Shown here in pieces: positions 46,029 to 57,878 of a stretch of DNA of 64,000 nucleotides. Numbering within the stretch: position 1 is the stretch's first letter; the number at the start of each line of letters is the position of its first letter. The position numbers were made by a program, and so were the translations under genes. The notes beneath the pieces are model-generated. The model saw only the letters and a program-made list of their open reading frames with translations, was not told the origin of the DNA and ran no database searches. Source of the DNA: Smallanthus sonchifolius (lineage: Eukaryota; Streptophyta; Magnoliopsida; Asterales; Asteraceae); NCBI GenBank assembly GCA_023525975.1, contig CM042023.1, positions 19,827,501-19,891,500 on the forward strand. The letters are read 5' to 3'.

Positions 46029-46619
46029 CTTTGGTCATCGTGACTAGTCTAATAAAAATTGATCAAGGTTCAAGTGAAACAAAAACTATATTTAGGCAAT
46101 CAATTTGATTTGAGGCTAGAGACTTAGGGTTTATTTTAAACCGAAATTCAAACCTTATTAGAAAAAAATTAGAATTTTAAATATGTGGATCAACCAATTC
46201 TAAATAACTTTAGATCTTGTTAAAAATATAAAATTGTAAATTTAACTATATAAGTTAGTCAAGAAATACTAAATTAACCTATGTATGGCGGTTATGGTGC
46301 TAATAGGAGTGGTGGTGGTAGTCGTAATCGTGGTGTTAGTAGTCAAAAATAGTAGTGGCATTCGTAGGCATAGTGATGGTCATCATAGTCGTAGTCACAG
46401 TGATCATGATTGTAGTGGTATTTGGGGTGATGATGGTGGGTGTAGTAGTAGTGGTCATAGTGTTTGTAGTTGTAGTTGTAGAAATCATAGTCATTGTAGT
46501 TGTAGTCGTGGTTGTGGTAGTGATTGCGGTGCTAGTCGTAGTCTTACTGTTGTAATCACTCTATTAGGCATAATAGTAGTAATAGCACTAACAACGGTAG
46601 CACTAGAAGTAGTAGTAGT

Positions 46620-48431
46620 TGTAATACCTGCCAAAATACGCTCTTAATATTGCCCGAAATAATTATAAGTATTGACGGAAATTATCGAAAACCCGGAAGA
46701 TAGAAAAATAAATTGAGAATTCTGAAAAACAGAGGGTAGCGGACCGCTACCTACTGGTTAACGGTCCGTTATAGAGACAAGGGATCAGGCTGCCTAAGGG
46801 GTGGCGGACCACCAGCAGCTTAGCTAATGGTCCGCTACGTAGGAGACATGGCTGGCGGACTGTCAGCACCAAGGCTAACGGTCCGCTACGCGGGTCCTCG
46901 AGGGACACTCTGCAGACGACACGTGTAGGGCATGTGTCAGCATGTCGGACGCATGGTCGGTGGCGGACAGCCATGGAAGGCCCACACGGTTCGCTACGGA
47001 CGTGTGGCTCGCCTGCTTTGCATGGCCGCCACGTGGCGCGCATGCGGAGCACAGGGGCCGGTAGTGGACTGCCAGACATCTTGCTAACGGTCGGCTACGG
47101 GTGGCTTTTCAGCCTATAAATAGAGGCTCAATCCCACTTCATTTCTCACACCTTCTTCACACAAACTCTCGAATTCTCTCTGCCCTCAAGCGTTTCCCAA
47201 GCCTTCCAGCTGTCCCGGCTCCCGAGCCGCTCCTCTCGGTTCGACCGACGTCCGTTTATTTACCGGACTCAAGTGTTAGAGAGTCGAAGGAGCCCGAGGA
47301 TCTAGTAGAAGTACCAGTTGCAGTACTAGAGCTCTAAGAGTTGATCATAGGAGCCGAGTAGCTCTAAGTTATTGTTTATCAATCATCCAAACTTCCAAAC
47401 CAAGGTGAATTACTTGTCCATGTCATAAACACTAGTTCACATGGTGAACAAGAGTTTGTCAAAACGATCTATAAGACGTGCTTGTGCTATAGGCAATCAT
47501 CACGCAACTAATCAAACTATCATGTTTTACAAAAAAAAGAAAAAGGGGGCAAAACACGTTAATTAAATACTTACTCATATAATCTCGGTAAGGGAGTTGA
47601 GATAAACCCCTAGGAAGGAACTACCCAAGAAGTGTACGTAAACGTTTGATCAAATATTTATACTCACTTCGGATCTAGGTAGGACCGGAGTGAGGTTGGC
47701 TTGTATGTCGGGTGATTGTGTAAAACACAGAAGTGCCGGTTAGGTAGCGTAGCCCCCGAATACCTGACCAATGTATACATATATAAAAATGGAAAGAAGC
47801 GATGTGTTCACTAGATTCCAAAGAAGAAATGTTTAATTATTTAATTTAACTGTTTTGACATGCTTATAAAATGCTTTGAGGTCATGAAGTATTCACCAAC
47901 ACATAGCTGACGTTCATTTTCAAATGTTTTCAGAAAAAAAATGATATGACCTCCGCATACCGGGACCGGCCACGACCTAAGTCCTGGGGATAGTTTTGTT
48001 ACATAGTCAGGTCAGGACACACACCTAGACCCGGTGCAACCCAAAAATATGATATACAGGTTCGTGCAATGCACAGGACGAACCTGGGAAAAGACAATGT
48101 TAAGGTGTCCAAATTATTTCGACTTCCTAGGCAGAATACCTCCTTGTAGACTTTACTGACTTTGGTCAGGGTTTTGATTTCAAAATCACATGTACAAACG
48201 ATCGGGTTTTATACCCAAGTATTCAAATAAAGAAATCTTTTGTCTACACGACGAGATTCTAGTACTTATAAAACCAACCCTCGAGGTTGATAATTGATAA
48301 AAAGATCCTTTTGTTAAAAACCACTATTCCACTGCACAAAACCAAACTCTGAAATCAAAACAGGTACCGAATGTGCCAACTAGCGTCGCAGCCCGGTAAT
48401 GTATCGGGGGTGCCCAAGGCGGGGTGTGACA
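46620..48431 (+). mobile_element. Solo LTR of a Ty3-gypsy-type element
   Basis: A 1812-bp block begins TGTAATACCTGCC and ends GGCGGGGTGTGACA, with flanks GTAGT (46615-46619) and GCAGT (48432-48436), a 4-of-5 target duplication. It interrupts the trinucleotide stretch of duplication copy 2. A clear TATA box, CCTATAAATAGAGG, lies near 47114. Upstream, about 46740-47100 contains degenerate copies of CTAACGGTCCGCTACG and GCGGAC, some palindromic (TAGCGGACCGCTA). No internal region remains. Confidence 0.82.
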
Positions 48432-48752
48432 GCAGTAGTCATAGTAGTCACGATTGCTACTAGTTGATGTTGCACTTGCTTCTGTTGATATATGTTACTG
48501 CTACCGTGACTACAATTACTACCTGCAACTGTCGCTGCCACATCCTCCACTATCGTGACAGGTACCATTGACATTACTACCACCAACACCTCCACTATTA
48601 GTACTAGAAATAAAGGTTGGACATTTTCAATGGGCGTGGTACAAGGAAAATTACAACTCTTTTGAGTAAAATGTTGAAATAAATGAGAATTTAAAGCACG
48701 AGCTACGCCTTATTTCTCAATGTGATGTCCGTCTAACTACACGAATATTTGA

Positions 48753-49821
48753 TTTTTTGGAGGCTTGTAAACTTATATGTCAAGAAATTAAAAGGTACTA
48801 TTACTCACTTCACCTATTGGACAATTTATATAAAGGTAGATTGATATGTACATCTATGATCAAGATTAAGAAAATTCACTAAGTTTTTTCTTAATTCTAT
48901 GATATAAAGTTATATTTTATACGCTAGTAATTGGTTAATCTTGATATTTTCTTTGAAGTTATACATTTTCTAAAACATGTATAAAATGTCTGAAAAAATG
49001 GGATATTTGTTATAGTGACTTATAAACTACGAACATTAGCCGTTGAACTATATAAATTTTTTTGCGATGAAATTAGAGCAAAATGTGCAAAGGGTTCCAT
49101 AGGTCCAATCTATATTCTATATATTATTTTTTTTCTTTTTAATAATTACATATAATCAATTTTAAACTCTTATTATAATTAAAAATATATATATCGAGTA
49201 AATTACAGAAAACAACATTTATGTAAATACCAAATTACACATGTAAACTTTAATCTTTACTAATTATACTGAATACCATTTATGTATATGATTTATATCA
49301 AGTTATAACCTTTAGACTATTATAAGTAATTAATAATAATAGTAAATATTATTATAAGTATTATAAATATAAATATTATAATAATATTACTTAATAGCCC
49401 TTCAACTATTAAACAATCTTGGTAATTTACATAAATAGTCCCCTAAGTCTAAAAAGATTGTAACACCCTTATATTTAAGAGAAAAGTTTAACATAGTTAG
49501 TGTTATGAACTAAAATGGTTACAAAAATTATTTTTGGACTGAAATGTTTAAACAGACCAAACCTCAGGGTCCAAAAGCGTAATTTACTCTTTAACTCTAA
49601 TTAAAATTTTTAGTTGGTCACTCTTAATTAATAAAAATAATAATTTAATATCATGCATAAAAATAAATCTAAGTTTGATACCCCCATATATAGTTTTTTT
49701 TATAAACCAATACCATGAAATAAATAGAGTTTTTAAGTAAAAGCCTCATGTAGAATGGTTAAATTAGTGATCACGATCTTGGCACGAAACTTCTGTCATA
49801 TGTGTATCAATATGTTTTTAA
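48753..49821. other. AT-rich intergenic DNA with a possible small TIR element
   Basis: No gene. GAGTAAATTAC (49196-49206) and GTAATTTACTC (49579-49589) form a perfect 11-bp inverted repeat around about 390 bp; AAACCTCAGGGTCC near the right end recalls the element at 10681. I could not find a target duplication. Confidence 0.4.
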
Positions 49822-50165
49822 CTAGGGCGAAACCCCGCTCCGCAGCGGTGAAATAAATCGCGGTAATGGTGATAAAACAGGAGCGTTAAGATTTGTAACG
49901 TAAAAGTCAAATTACGAAAAAATAACAAAAGTATAAGGTTAATAAAAGCTGTGGAAAATCAAATAACAAAAACAAACCATTTAAAAACACACAAAAAAAC
50001 CCACCCCCAAGGTTCGAACCCGAGTGGGTAGGGTGGGGTGGGTGTGAGGGATCAAGAGGCTGGGCGTGACCACCAGGCTATGCCAGTTTTGTGTTAAAGT
50101 TTTCACCCAAAAACTATTAATACAGGAAAAAAAAGTTGGTAAATAGAAGGAAAAAAACACCCGAT
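49822..50165 (-). mobile_element. Helitron-like 3' end with tRNA-like module, minus strand
   Basis: On the minus strand CCGCTGCGGAGCGGGGTTTC is followed by GCC and CTAG (49825-49822), then T. Upstream on that strand (about 50100-50005) a tRNA-like pair occurs, AGCCTGGTGGTCACGC and GGGTTCGAACC. The 5' limit is uncertain. Confidence 0.45.
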
Positions 50166-50278
50166 AGATGATCGTCACGTGTCTATTTTGATCAATCAGA
50201 CTGAACTACTTTTCATAGCATGTTAAAAAAACATGTATATATAATAACCCCACAAATAATGCGACATATTATAATCTA

Positions 50279-50746
50279 TCTATACTATCTAATAAACAAG
50301 TAAACTAGTAGGACACTTGTTATATTTCTAGGCCTCCTCATTCTCATTTTTTCGCATCTATCTCCTATTAATAATCAACTCCACTATTTTAGTCAACTAA
50401 ATTAATTATTTATTTCAGTTTTTATTTACATATTTTTTAATTTAAAATTGTGTTTATCATCAATTAATTTCTTCAGTCATATTTTTATGAATTTTATAAA
50501 CTGAAAACAATTTATAGTCAGCTGGATTCAAATAAAAAACTTTTAATCATATATTTACATATTCACATTGTTCCATTTTGAAGAGTGTATGTGTTAATAG
50601 ATTACGTTATATTTTATTAAACCTGTGTAATACACGGGTTTATTCAACCAATGTATTACACGTGTTTTAAAAACATAAACTTTTTATTACTAAGTATATA
50701 ACATTACATTTATTCAACCCGTGTAATACACGGGATTCTAACCTAG
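50279..50746 (+). mobile_element. Small non-autonomous Helitron, 468 bp
   Basis: The 5' end TCTATACTATCTAATAAAC (preceded by A) matches the plant Helitron start pattern. The 3' end has hairpin CCCGTGTAATACACGGG, spacer ATTCTAAC and CTAG (50743-50746) followed by T, as expected for insertion between A and T. Two further copies of the hairpin, one inverted, lie upstream (about 50622-50665), as if 3' ends had accumulated. No protein is encoded. Confidence 0.7.
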
Positions 50747-51620
50747 TTCATAAAATATGAATAAGTTATAACTACTTTATTACCATTATTAGAAAGTAGT
50801 TAAATACTATTTAATAGCAAACATTATTAAGAGAAATACAATAGAGAGTAGGTGAAAAATGACATTCAAAATAATATTAGAAAAAAGTTTACAATTAAGA
50901 ATGTTTAGATTAAATAAGAAGTGATCCCACCCGTTCAAATAGTAAATTTTAAATTATATAAGGTTTTAATTAAAATTATATTATATTTTTATTTGTATAT
51001 ATATTAAAAAAATAGGTTTAACTAAATATTAATAAATAATCAAATATGCCTATATAAAATCAAAATATAATTTTAATATTTTTTAATTTTTAGGACCGTT
51101 CGAGTATTCAAGTTATTTGAATTTTTGGAACTGAATTTGAATTCGAACCAAATTTAAATTAGAACCTGAAAAGCCTTTTCTAATTCAAAGAGTGTTAATT
51201 CAATAATACCGAATTAAAGGGAAAAAATAAATAACATATATTTATATATAAACCAAATAAAAGCATACCAAAAACCTATCGACTAGGTTATTACCATTCC
51301 ATAATGTGGATATGAACACCATTTTTTCCAATCACAAGTGATCTTTGGATCTCGGTCGTCGGCCTAGTTAAAGGCTTAGATCTTCACTTCTTCAACCAAC
51401 TTATCACTTGGATGAAGGATCAATTTCAAGTAAACTGGATGATTCTTAGCGTGTAATGAATTTTTAAACAAATGGCCACTTGCGTCAATCTCTACCCTAA
51501 ATAGGAAATGGTCTGATAACAGTCCTAGCTATCATCCTTATTTTTCCCTTTGGGGACATCCGATAAAAGTGGAACGATATAGAGAAGATTAGCATGACCC
51601 CTGTGTAAGGATCAGATCAG
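50747..51620. other. AT-rich intergenic DNA
   Basis: No gene seen. The motif TGAATTTTTGGAACTGAATTT and related repeats near 51100-51200 suggest an old hAT-like subterminal region without clear ends. Confidence 0.35.
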
Positions 51621-51625
51621 TAGAG

Positions 51626-51818
51626 GGGTGTAAACGAGGCAAGCCGGCTAGCAAACTATTCGAGATCGGCTCGCCAAAAGCTCGAATCGACCCGAGCTTG
51701 AAAAACTACTCACGGGCCCAAGATTTAGAAGCAGTGCTCAAATAGAGCCGAACTCCAGCTCGAGCTCTAAATAAGTTAAACAAGTCAAGCTCGGGCTCGG
51801 CCCGGCTTGTTTACACCC
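51626..51818. mobile_element. Short hAT-like element
   Basis: Ends GGGTGTAAAC and GTTTACACCC form a perfect 10-bp inverted repeat around about 190 bp rich in GAGCTCG and GCTCGGGCTCGG motifs. No clear 8-bp duplication. Confidence 0.6.
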
Positions 51819-51901
51819 ATAGGATGAGGGACTAACTTCATTAGAAAATTTGTAAACCGAATTCATAATTAGAATTTAATTATTTTTAAGTCTGATTCTT
51901 A

Positions 51902-52266
51902 AAATGTTAGGTTTTTTTTTTTGAAAGGCGAACATTGAATGTTGTGACGTTGCACCCCCCGTCACATGGGAGAGCCTCGTTCAACTCCGGCCAATATGTT
52001 GTCTTAACCGGGCCCACTTGGCGTCAGAGTTGAGAGCTTTCAAGGAAAAACCCTACCTAATACGGCCCCTTCCGGGCTTGAGGGAGAGCCGAGGCTCGAA
52101 CCTTGGATCGGCGTGGGTAAAACCTTGGTGCATCAGCCTAAGAGCTAGACCTCATTTGCGATGCCGTGGAAATTAATGGTGGTGACAGGGATCGAACCCA
52201 GGTTCTTTGGAACTCCGGACCTTACCTCAACCACTACAGGAGAACCTTTTTGACTTAAATGTTAGG
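51902..52266 (-). mobile_element. SINE with two tRNA-like modules, minus strand
   Basis: Body 51912-52256 is flanked by AAATGTTAGG (51902-51911 and 52257-52266). Poly(A) is the T run at 51912-51923. On the minus strand the 5' end has an A box TGTAGTGGTTGAGG and B box GGTTCGATCCC. Further along it has a second pair-like stretch, TCTAGCTCTTAGGCTGATG with GGTTCGAGCC, suggesting a dimeric SINE. Confidence 0.8.
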
Positions 52267-52841
52267 TGAGAAAGACCCGTGACAAAGATTAAAGAGCAAG
52301 TGTCAATTTTGCATCAGATCCGATACACGGCAGTAGCACAGCATCAGCTTAGATAGCCAGTACCGTACAACTATTTTTCAACGAATTTAAAGCTTTTGTG
52401 GTCCTCTTGCTTTAAGCTTTATCAACAAACCAAAGTGAAATTAAATAATTATCTTTGAATTTCCAAATTCTAGAACCCAAAAAAGGATTATAAAAAAGTA
52501 GTCGAATAAGAATATCAAAGAAACATGCATACTTACATGTGTTTTTCTAATGTCAGTCTTATAATCATGTGTACAATAATTACATATAATAAAAAGAGAA
52601 AATAAAAGCGGATAAAAAACCATATTATGTATCATAATAAGATAAACAGATTATATGGTTGTTGTAGTTCTCTATATAAAATATGATTATGTATTAAACA
52701 TCTGTTTCATAAATAATAACACGTGTAATGTTATATCTATACATAATAAACAGGTAACTAATTGTGTTACGTGCCACAATTATGTGAGCTGAATATTCTT
52801 TTTCTCGTTTATTTTTTCTCAATACCGGCACTATAGATGCA

Positions 52842-52880
<39 letters not shown>

Positions 52881-54407
52881 ACTTTGATTCGAGCCAGAGT
52901 CTTTATCGGGTACTTCAACAATTCTTCGTGTAGAATTCTTGACTTGAATCTTCACTATGCTTAGTCTTTAACTATGTTCCTTGACAAGGTCTTCTTGTAG
53001 TCTCCTGGTAGTGAGATTGAACAAACTAATGTTGATGGTTATGGTTGATAATTCGTGTTCAATACGGGTCTCTTAAAACAGATTTCGTGCCTCTACTTAG
53101 ACAACGCGTTTGTCTCTCAGGGTACAACAGCCGAAGCAGTATGTACTGCCGGAGAAGGCCACGCGCCCGAGGTTACATCGAGTAAGAAAGAAATATGCTA
53201 AAGTTTCTTTAGTTGGTGTGCTTTTTGAGTAATACCCATATGAACCTTTATGTGCATTATATATTCACACAAACCATAACTTCCATGCCCATTAATCATC
53301 CAATAATCAAGAGTTAAAAGTTATACTAATTTGATATTAATAAAATGGACTTTTGAGATCTCAAACTAATTATAATAAAAAGGACTTTTGAGATCTCATG
53401 AAACATCTTTAAAAGGTCATATAAACCATCCATTTGATTGTGGTCAAATGTGGCACCCATTTAAATGAAAATAAGTTAGTATAGGTCATGACATGATTAG
53501 TGACATAGCATTGTTTACTCCAACTACTCATTCGATATTTTATTCATCTTAACTCCGCTTTGGACACGATACATAGTATATAATAATTAAATTAATCGCA
53601 ATTACTGTTAATTATTTGTGTGTCCAAAGTTAGTGAAAATCATATTTTTGCTAATTTTTCGAACAATTGCAGATATGATTGGTAACTATTTAAAGTAATT
53701 TTCAATCATATTTTATTTCAAAATATCGTTTTATAATTAATAAATCTTCATCACTAACTATTTAATATTTTCTTTATTCAATTTGTATAATATACGTGTT
53801 TTTAGCAATATATATAGTTTATCATTGTTTGATACATGGTTTCCTTATTTCCTTTTTTCTTATATTTTTTTTATTATGACGCATTTGACACTTAAATATT
53901 TATTTTCCAACTTGAAATGATTACCTTAATAAGATTTGAGTAAAGCCTGAAAATGGGTGTTTTTTCATACCATGAGTACCTTAACAAAAATACTCGAATA
54001 TGTCACTGATTATTATTATTTTATTTAAAATAGAGGTTGGTGACAAAATGAGCGTGCTAATGCTTTAACAAAGTCGACAAGTTCACTTGGACTTTTTGTT
54101 CACTACTTTATCTAAATTTTAAAATATATTTGCGCGGGTGAAGTTCGCTGCTTCGTTATACTTGTAACTAGCATTTGATGCGCGCACGTCATGACGGGGT
54201 CGCGGGCTCAAATCAAAATATAAACGATAACATAACACGTTAAAATATGATTCGTGACCCTATAGGTATTTGTTGTATGGTTATGGAGAGATTAACGATG
54301 CAATTACCCTTAACTCAACATATAGATACCTTATGACTACAATTTGACTTACGAAGAGATGATAACTTCATAGTTTTGTCATAGAAAGTTCACCTAAGAA
54401 ACACCAA
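52267..54407. other. AT-rich intergenic DNA with AT microsatellite
   Basis: No gene. An (AT)n microsatellite lies at about 52844-52878. The more GC-rich part at 52880-53200 could be a fragment of an LTR or other repeat, but I see no boundaries. At 54168-54171 CTAG, read on the minus strand after GACGTGCGCGCATCAAATG, is another possible Helitron 3' end. Confidence 0.35.
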
Positions 54408-54414
54408 GGGGCTG

Positions 54415-54590
54415 TTTGATAGTCTCCTAATGTGATTCCACTAAGAGACTACCTCTGAATCGGTCAGAGGTAGGGGTGTTTGTTTCAGTTTTTGTCAAGT
54501 TCTTAATGGTTCATCCAGCCTCTTAATGGTTCAGCTTAGAGACCATGCTAAACCATTCAGAGCTCTTAATGAACCAAACATCCCTCAAGT
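54415..54590. mobile_element. MITE-like element, GGGCTGTTTG ends
   Basis: GGGGCTGTTTG on the left and CAAACATCCC on the right make an imperfect terminal inverted repeat around about 175 bp. The interior repeats CTCTTAATGGTTCA. This is a common plant MITE pattern. No clean target duplication was found. Confidence 0.5.
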
Positions 54591-55045
54591 TTAGTGATGT
54601 ACTTATTCTTTTTATAATAACTTTGTAATTTTTCATTGAAAATTTTACATTCTATGAAAAATAATAAAATCAAAATAGATATTACTATAAAAAAAGTTAA
54701 GAAATATGAGTGTTACCGTGTATAAAAATTATGAATTGGGTATGTCACAAGTCACAACTGACTTAACCTCTAGGTTGACGGGTCAAAATGTCAAATAGCT
54801 TAGGGCCGGTCCTGAGAAATCCTCTAAACGTTTTGGGTCCGGGAAATGTAAAAAAAATCGGGGATTATAATATAAACTCAATAATCATATATGAAAAAAA
54901 ACATAATACGGGCTTATAGATATAGATTTTTTTTTATTTTTTGGCTTTTGGTTAAGATTTATAAACAATTGGGCTTATATATATAGATGAGTTCACTGGA
55001 AAACTCATTTAATTAAGAAAATAAAAAAAACTACTCATTAAAGGT
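54591..55045. other. AT-rich intergenic DNA
   Basis: No gene. GGGCCGGTCCTGAG near 54803 looks like one end of a common plant DNA-element type, with no partner found. Confidence 0.3.
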
Positions 55046-55050
55046 ATTGC

Positions 55051-57302
55051 TGTAACATCCCAAAATGACGAAAAATAAAGTTAGCGACTTCAAGCGGGCC
55101 GAAGTCGGGCCGGGTCAGTCGCGAACCGGGCTTGGGGAGGTCTCCCCTATAAATAGCATAAAGCTCCTCACTTCTTCTCCTTGCCATTCTAGAGAGAGAA
55201 AACCGTAGAGAGAGAAAGTGTCGGAATCGCACAAGATTGCACCAGATCGTGTCTCTTGCTCTCGTGAAGGAAACCTCCAGATCAGAAGCTCGATTCAGGT
55301 AACGATCCGACCTAAATCTGAGTTTTTGTTCGTTTTTGGGTTTTCTCGGGTTTTGGGTGAAAATAGGACGTTTTTACGGATGAAACTTGAGAGTAAGCTT
55401 AGGTTTAGTATCTTCAATGAAAACCGGTTGTTTTGAGCAAAGAAAGTTGAAGTTTTGACATAACCGAACCCAAATCCGCGAATTTCGGGACTTTTTGGGA
55501 AGATGACTGATGGTGCAGGCGAACTTAGCAAGTTCGCCTGTCAAGTTCGCTTGGTGGAGGCGAACTTATCAAGTTCGCCTGATTATGTTCGCCTGGCAAG
55601 TTCGCTTGGCCAAAGGTAAGCGAACTTATTGAGTTAAGTTCGCCTGGCCAAAGGGTAAGCGAACTTATCAAGTTTGCTTGAGTTAAGTTCGCCTGGCCGG
55701 AAGGGTAAGCGAACTTATCAAGTTCGCTTGAGTTAAGTTCGCCTGGCCAGAAGGGTAAGCGAACTTATTATGTTCGCCTGGGTTAAGTTCGCCTGGCCAA
55801 AGGGTAAGCGAACTTATCAAGTTCGCTTGAGTTAAGTTCGCCTGGCCAGAAGAGTAAGCGAACTTATCAAGTTCCCTTGAGTTAAGTTCGCCTGGCCAGA
55901 AGGGTAAGCGAACTTATTATGTTCGCCTGGGTTAAGTTCGCCTGGCCAAAGGGTAAGCGAACTTATTAAGTTCGCTTATAAGTTCGCCTAGGCCAGAGGA
56001 AGCGAACTTAACATTAAGTTCGCCTATATCAGCTGAGTAGAGTGTGAATCGAGGTTAGGTCTGATATATGTGTTTTGTAACCAATTCAGATCGGAAGTGA
56101 CGTGGTTGGGCCATTAATTAGGACAACCAAGACTAGCTTATAAGGTGAGTTCTAGAAGCCCTCTTTAAATGTTTTAATAATGTTTTTGGGCTGGTGTGCA
56201 TACGTAACGATGTAACGATTTTATAAAAACGATGTTTATGAAGGTTATATGTAACGTTTTATAAAATGATGTTTATGAACGATGTTTTAGAAGGAAAGGT
56301 TATGAAGGAAGTGTTTATGAAATATTTTGCCAAAAGAAGTTTATGAAATTTACGAAGTGTTTATGAATGAAGGGATGATTTTTAATAAAACGTACGAATG
56401 CTTTAACTGAAGTTTTTGAAGTAAAAGAAGCGAAGGTTTATGAAAGTCACAAACGAACGAATCTGCCAATATTCCTTAGGGAATGAAGGTTAAGGGATGG
56501 GAAGTATGTTATGGGCATTTACCTTTTAGGGGCCTTTGTGGCTGGCCAACTGTTGTACAACTGGGGCGATGACGGACGCCAAGGGGATTATCGTGATCCT
56601 TGAAGTTTGGTACGATTTACCTTACGGGGTAGTCGTGCTTGAAGTTTGGTACTTGTGTCCGACGGGGCGCAGTGCTTGAAGTTTGGTACGCGCTATCCTT
56701 TGGGACGCCGTGCTTGAAGGGTTGGATGACCTAAGTATCGGGCCCTAGGAGTTCCTCGCCCGAAGGACAGTACGGTGATGATGGGCCTAGTGGTGGTGAC
56801 CCTTAGGTTATTCAGCCAGTATGTAACGTTTGGATTTGACGGTTACAAGAAGGCGCATATTCGATATGTTCGTTGACTTATGTTTATGAAGTGTTATGTT
56901 TTGTTATTGCATTATTTTACGTACGCTTTTTATTAAATGAAGTATGAAGTTATGTTTTTGGCAAATTATTTGAAGTTAAGGTTTTATGTTAAAACTAGAA
57001 CTCACCAGCGTAGCTGACCTTTTTAAGTGTGCACATTCAGGTTAAGGCAGGTTATGAGAATGGACGGTGATGTTTGGCTAGAGATGAAGAGTTACCCGAC
57101 TGCTTTTGAAGACTGGCATCCCGTAATGTTTAGTTATGATGTAATTATGTTTTAATCAATGTTTACGCTTCCGCATGTATGAACAACGATTAAGTTATGT
57201 TTAAATGAAATTTTCCGCTGCGTTATTTGATATTCATGTTTAAGAACTGTTTGTGAATGAGTAAATCTAATAAATGAGGCCTCCCGGGTTTGGGGCCTTA
57301 CA
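55051..57302 (+). mobile_element. Solo LTR of a Ty3-gypsy-type element
   Basis: A 2252-bp block begins TGTAACATCCC and ends GGGGCCTTACA, flanked by a perfect 5-bp duplication ATTGC (55046-55050 and 57303-57307). A TATA box, CCTATAAATAGC, lies near 55146, followed by a GAGAGAGAAA-rich leader. A 50-bp tandem repeat array occupies 55515-56030. It is a distant relative, in opposite orientation, of the solo LTR at 13268-15212. No internal region or second LTR is present. Confidence 0.92.
55515..56030 (+). repeat. Minisatellite array inside the LTR, unit about 50 bp, trimeric higher order
   Basis: Repeats of about 50 bp contain TTAAGTTCGCCTGGCC, a GGGTAAGCGAACTTAT box and a closing AAGTTCGCTTGAG or TATGTTCGCCTGGG. 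Roughly seven clear units plus degenerate edges. Variants recur in the order CCAAAGGG, CC(A/G)GAAG, CCAGAAGGG-TATG twice, then the first again, a period of about 150 bp. Each unit can form the hairpin AAGCGAACTT / AAGTTCGCTT. Confidence 0.9.
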
Positions 57303-57307
57303 ATTGC

Positions 57308-57878
57308 GTATGTGTATTACACCAAAAAACCTAAACCCATCACCCCACCCCCACCCAAAAACCTAACCCCACCCCACCCACCCCCAAAAACCTAAACCCC
57401 CACCCACCTCCCAAAAACCTAAACCCCCCTACAAAAACCTAACCTAAAAGCTAAACTAAACCCAAATGCTAACCCTACTACACATATGCAGTATTACGGG
57501 TTTTTTTTTAAACGAGGACGACGTGGGATAGGGGTGTTGTTCGGATATATTTCTCGGGTTTCGGGTAGTTCGGGTCGGGTTATTCGGGTTTCGTGTGTAG
57601 GATATTGCATCCGACACCCGATACGTAGTACATTCGGTTAGTCGGGTTTGGGTTGTTCGGTTATCGGGTATTCTTGGGTCGGGTTATTCGGGTAGTTCGG
57701 TTTGGAAAAATTTATTAAGAGGTGATGATGGGCTTTTGTACGTATAGTAAGGAAATGGGCCAGGATGAAAACCATGATAACCACTATTAACCAATGCCGT
57801 TGGAATGAGCTAATCGGAGTTCGTTTGACCCACTTCTTAGTATTTATTAGCGAAAAACTACTTTTTAGTGGAACCGTC

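Larger units (their letters stand above)
41178..48752 (+). repeat. Tandem segmental duplication, copy 2, expanded by insertions
   Basis: Homologous to 38868-41128. It is interrupted by the copia element (41287-46028) and a solo LTR (46620-48431). The trinucleotide-rich stretch here (46264-46619, continuing after 48431) is longer and biased to GTA/GTG/GTC. Open frames at 46285-46647 are translations of that repeat, not supported genes. Confidence 0.75.

Noticed and set aside
46285..46647. Ser/His/Cys-rich frame as a possible metal-binding protein
   Set aside because: Same low-complexity repeat in another frame, interrupted by a solo LTR in the middle of the duplicated segment.
46747..47337. 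Open frames on both strands near 47 kb
   Set aside because: They lie within the solo LTR 46620-48431 around its repeat array and TATA box.
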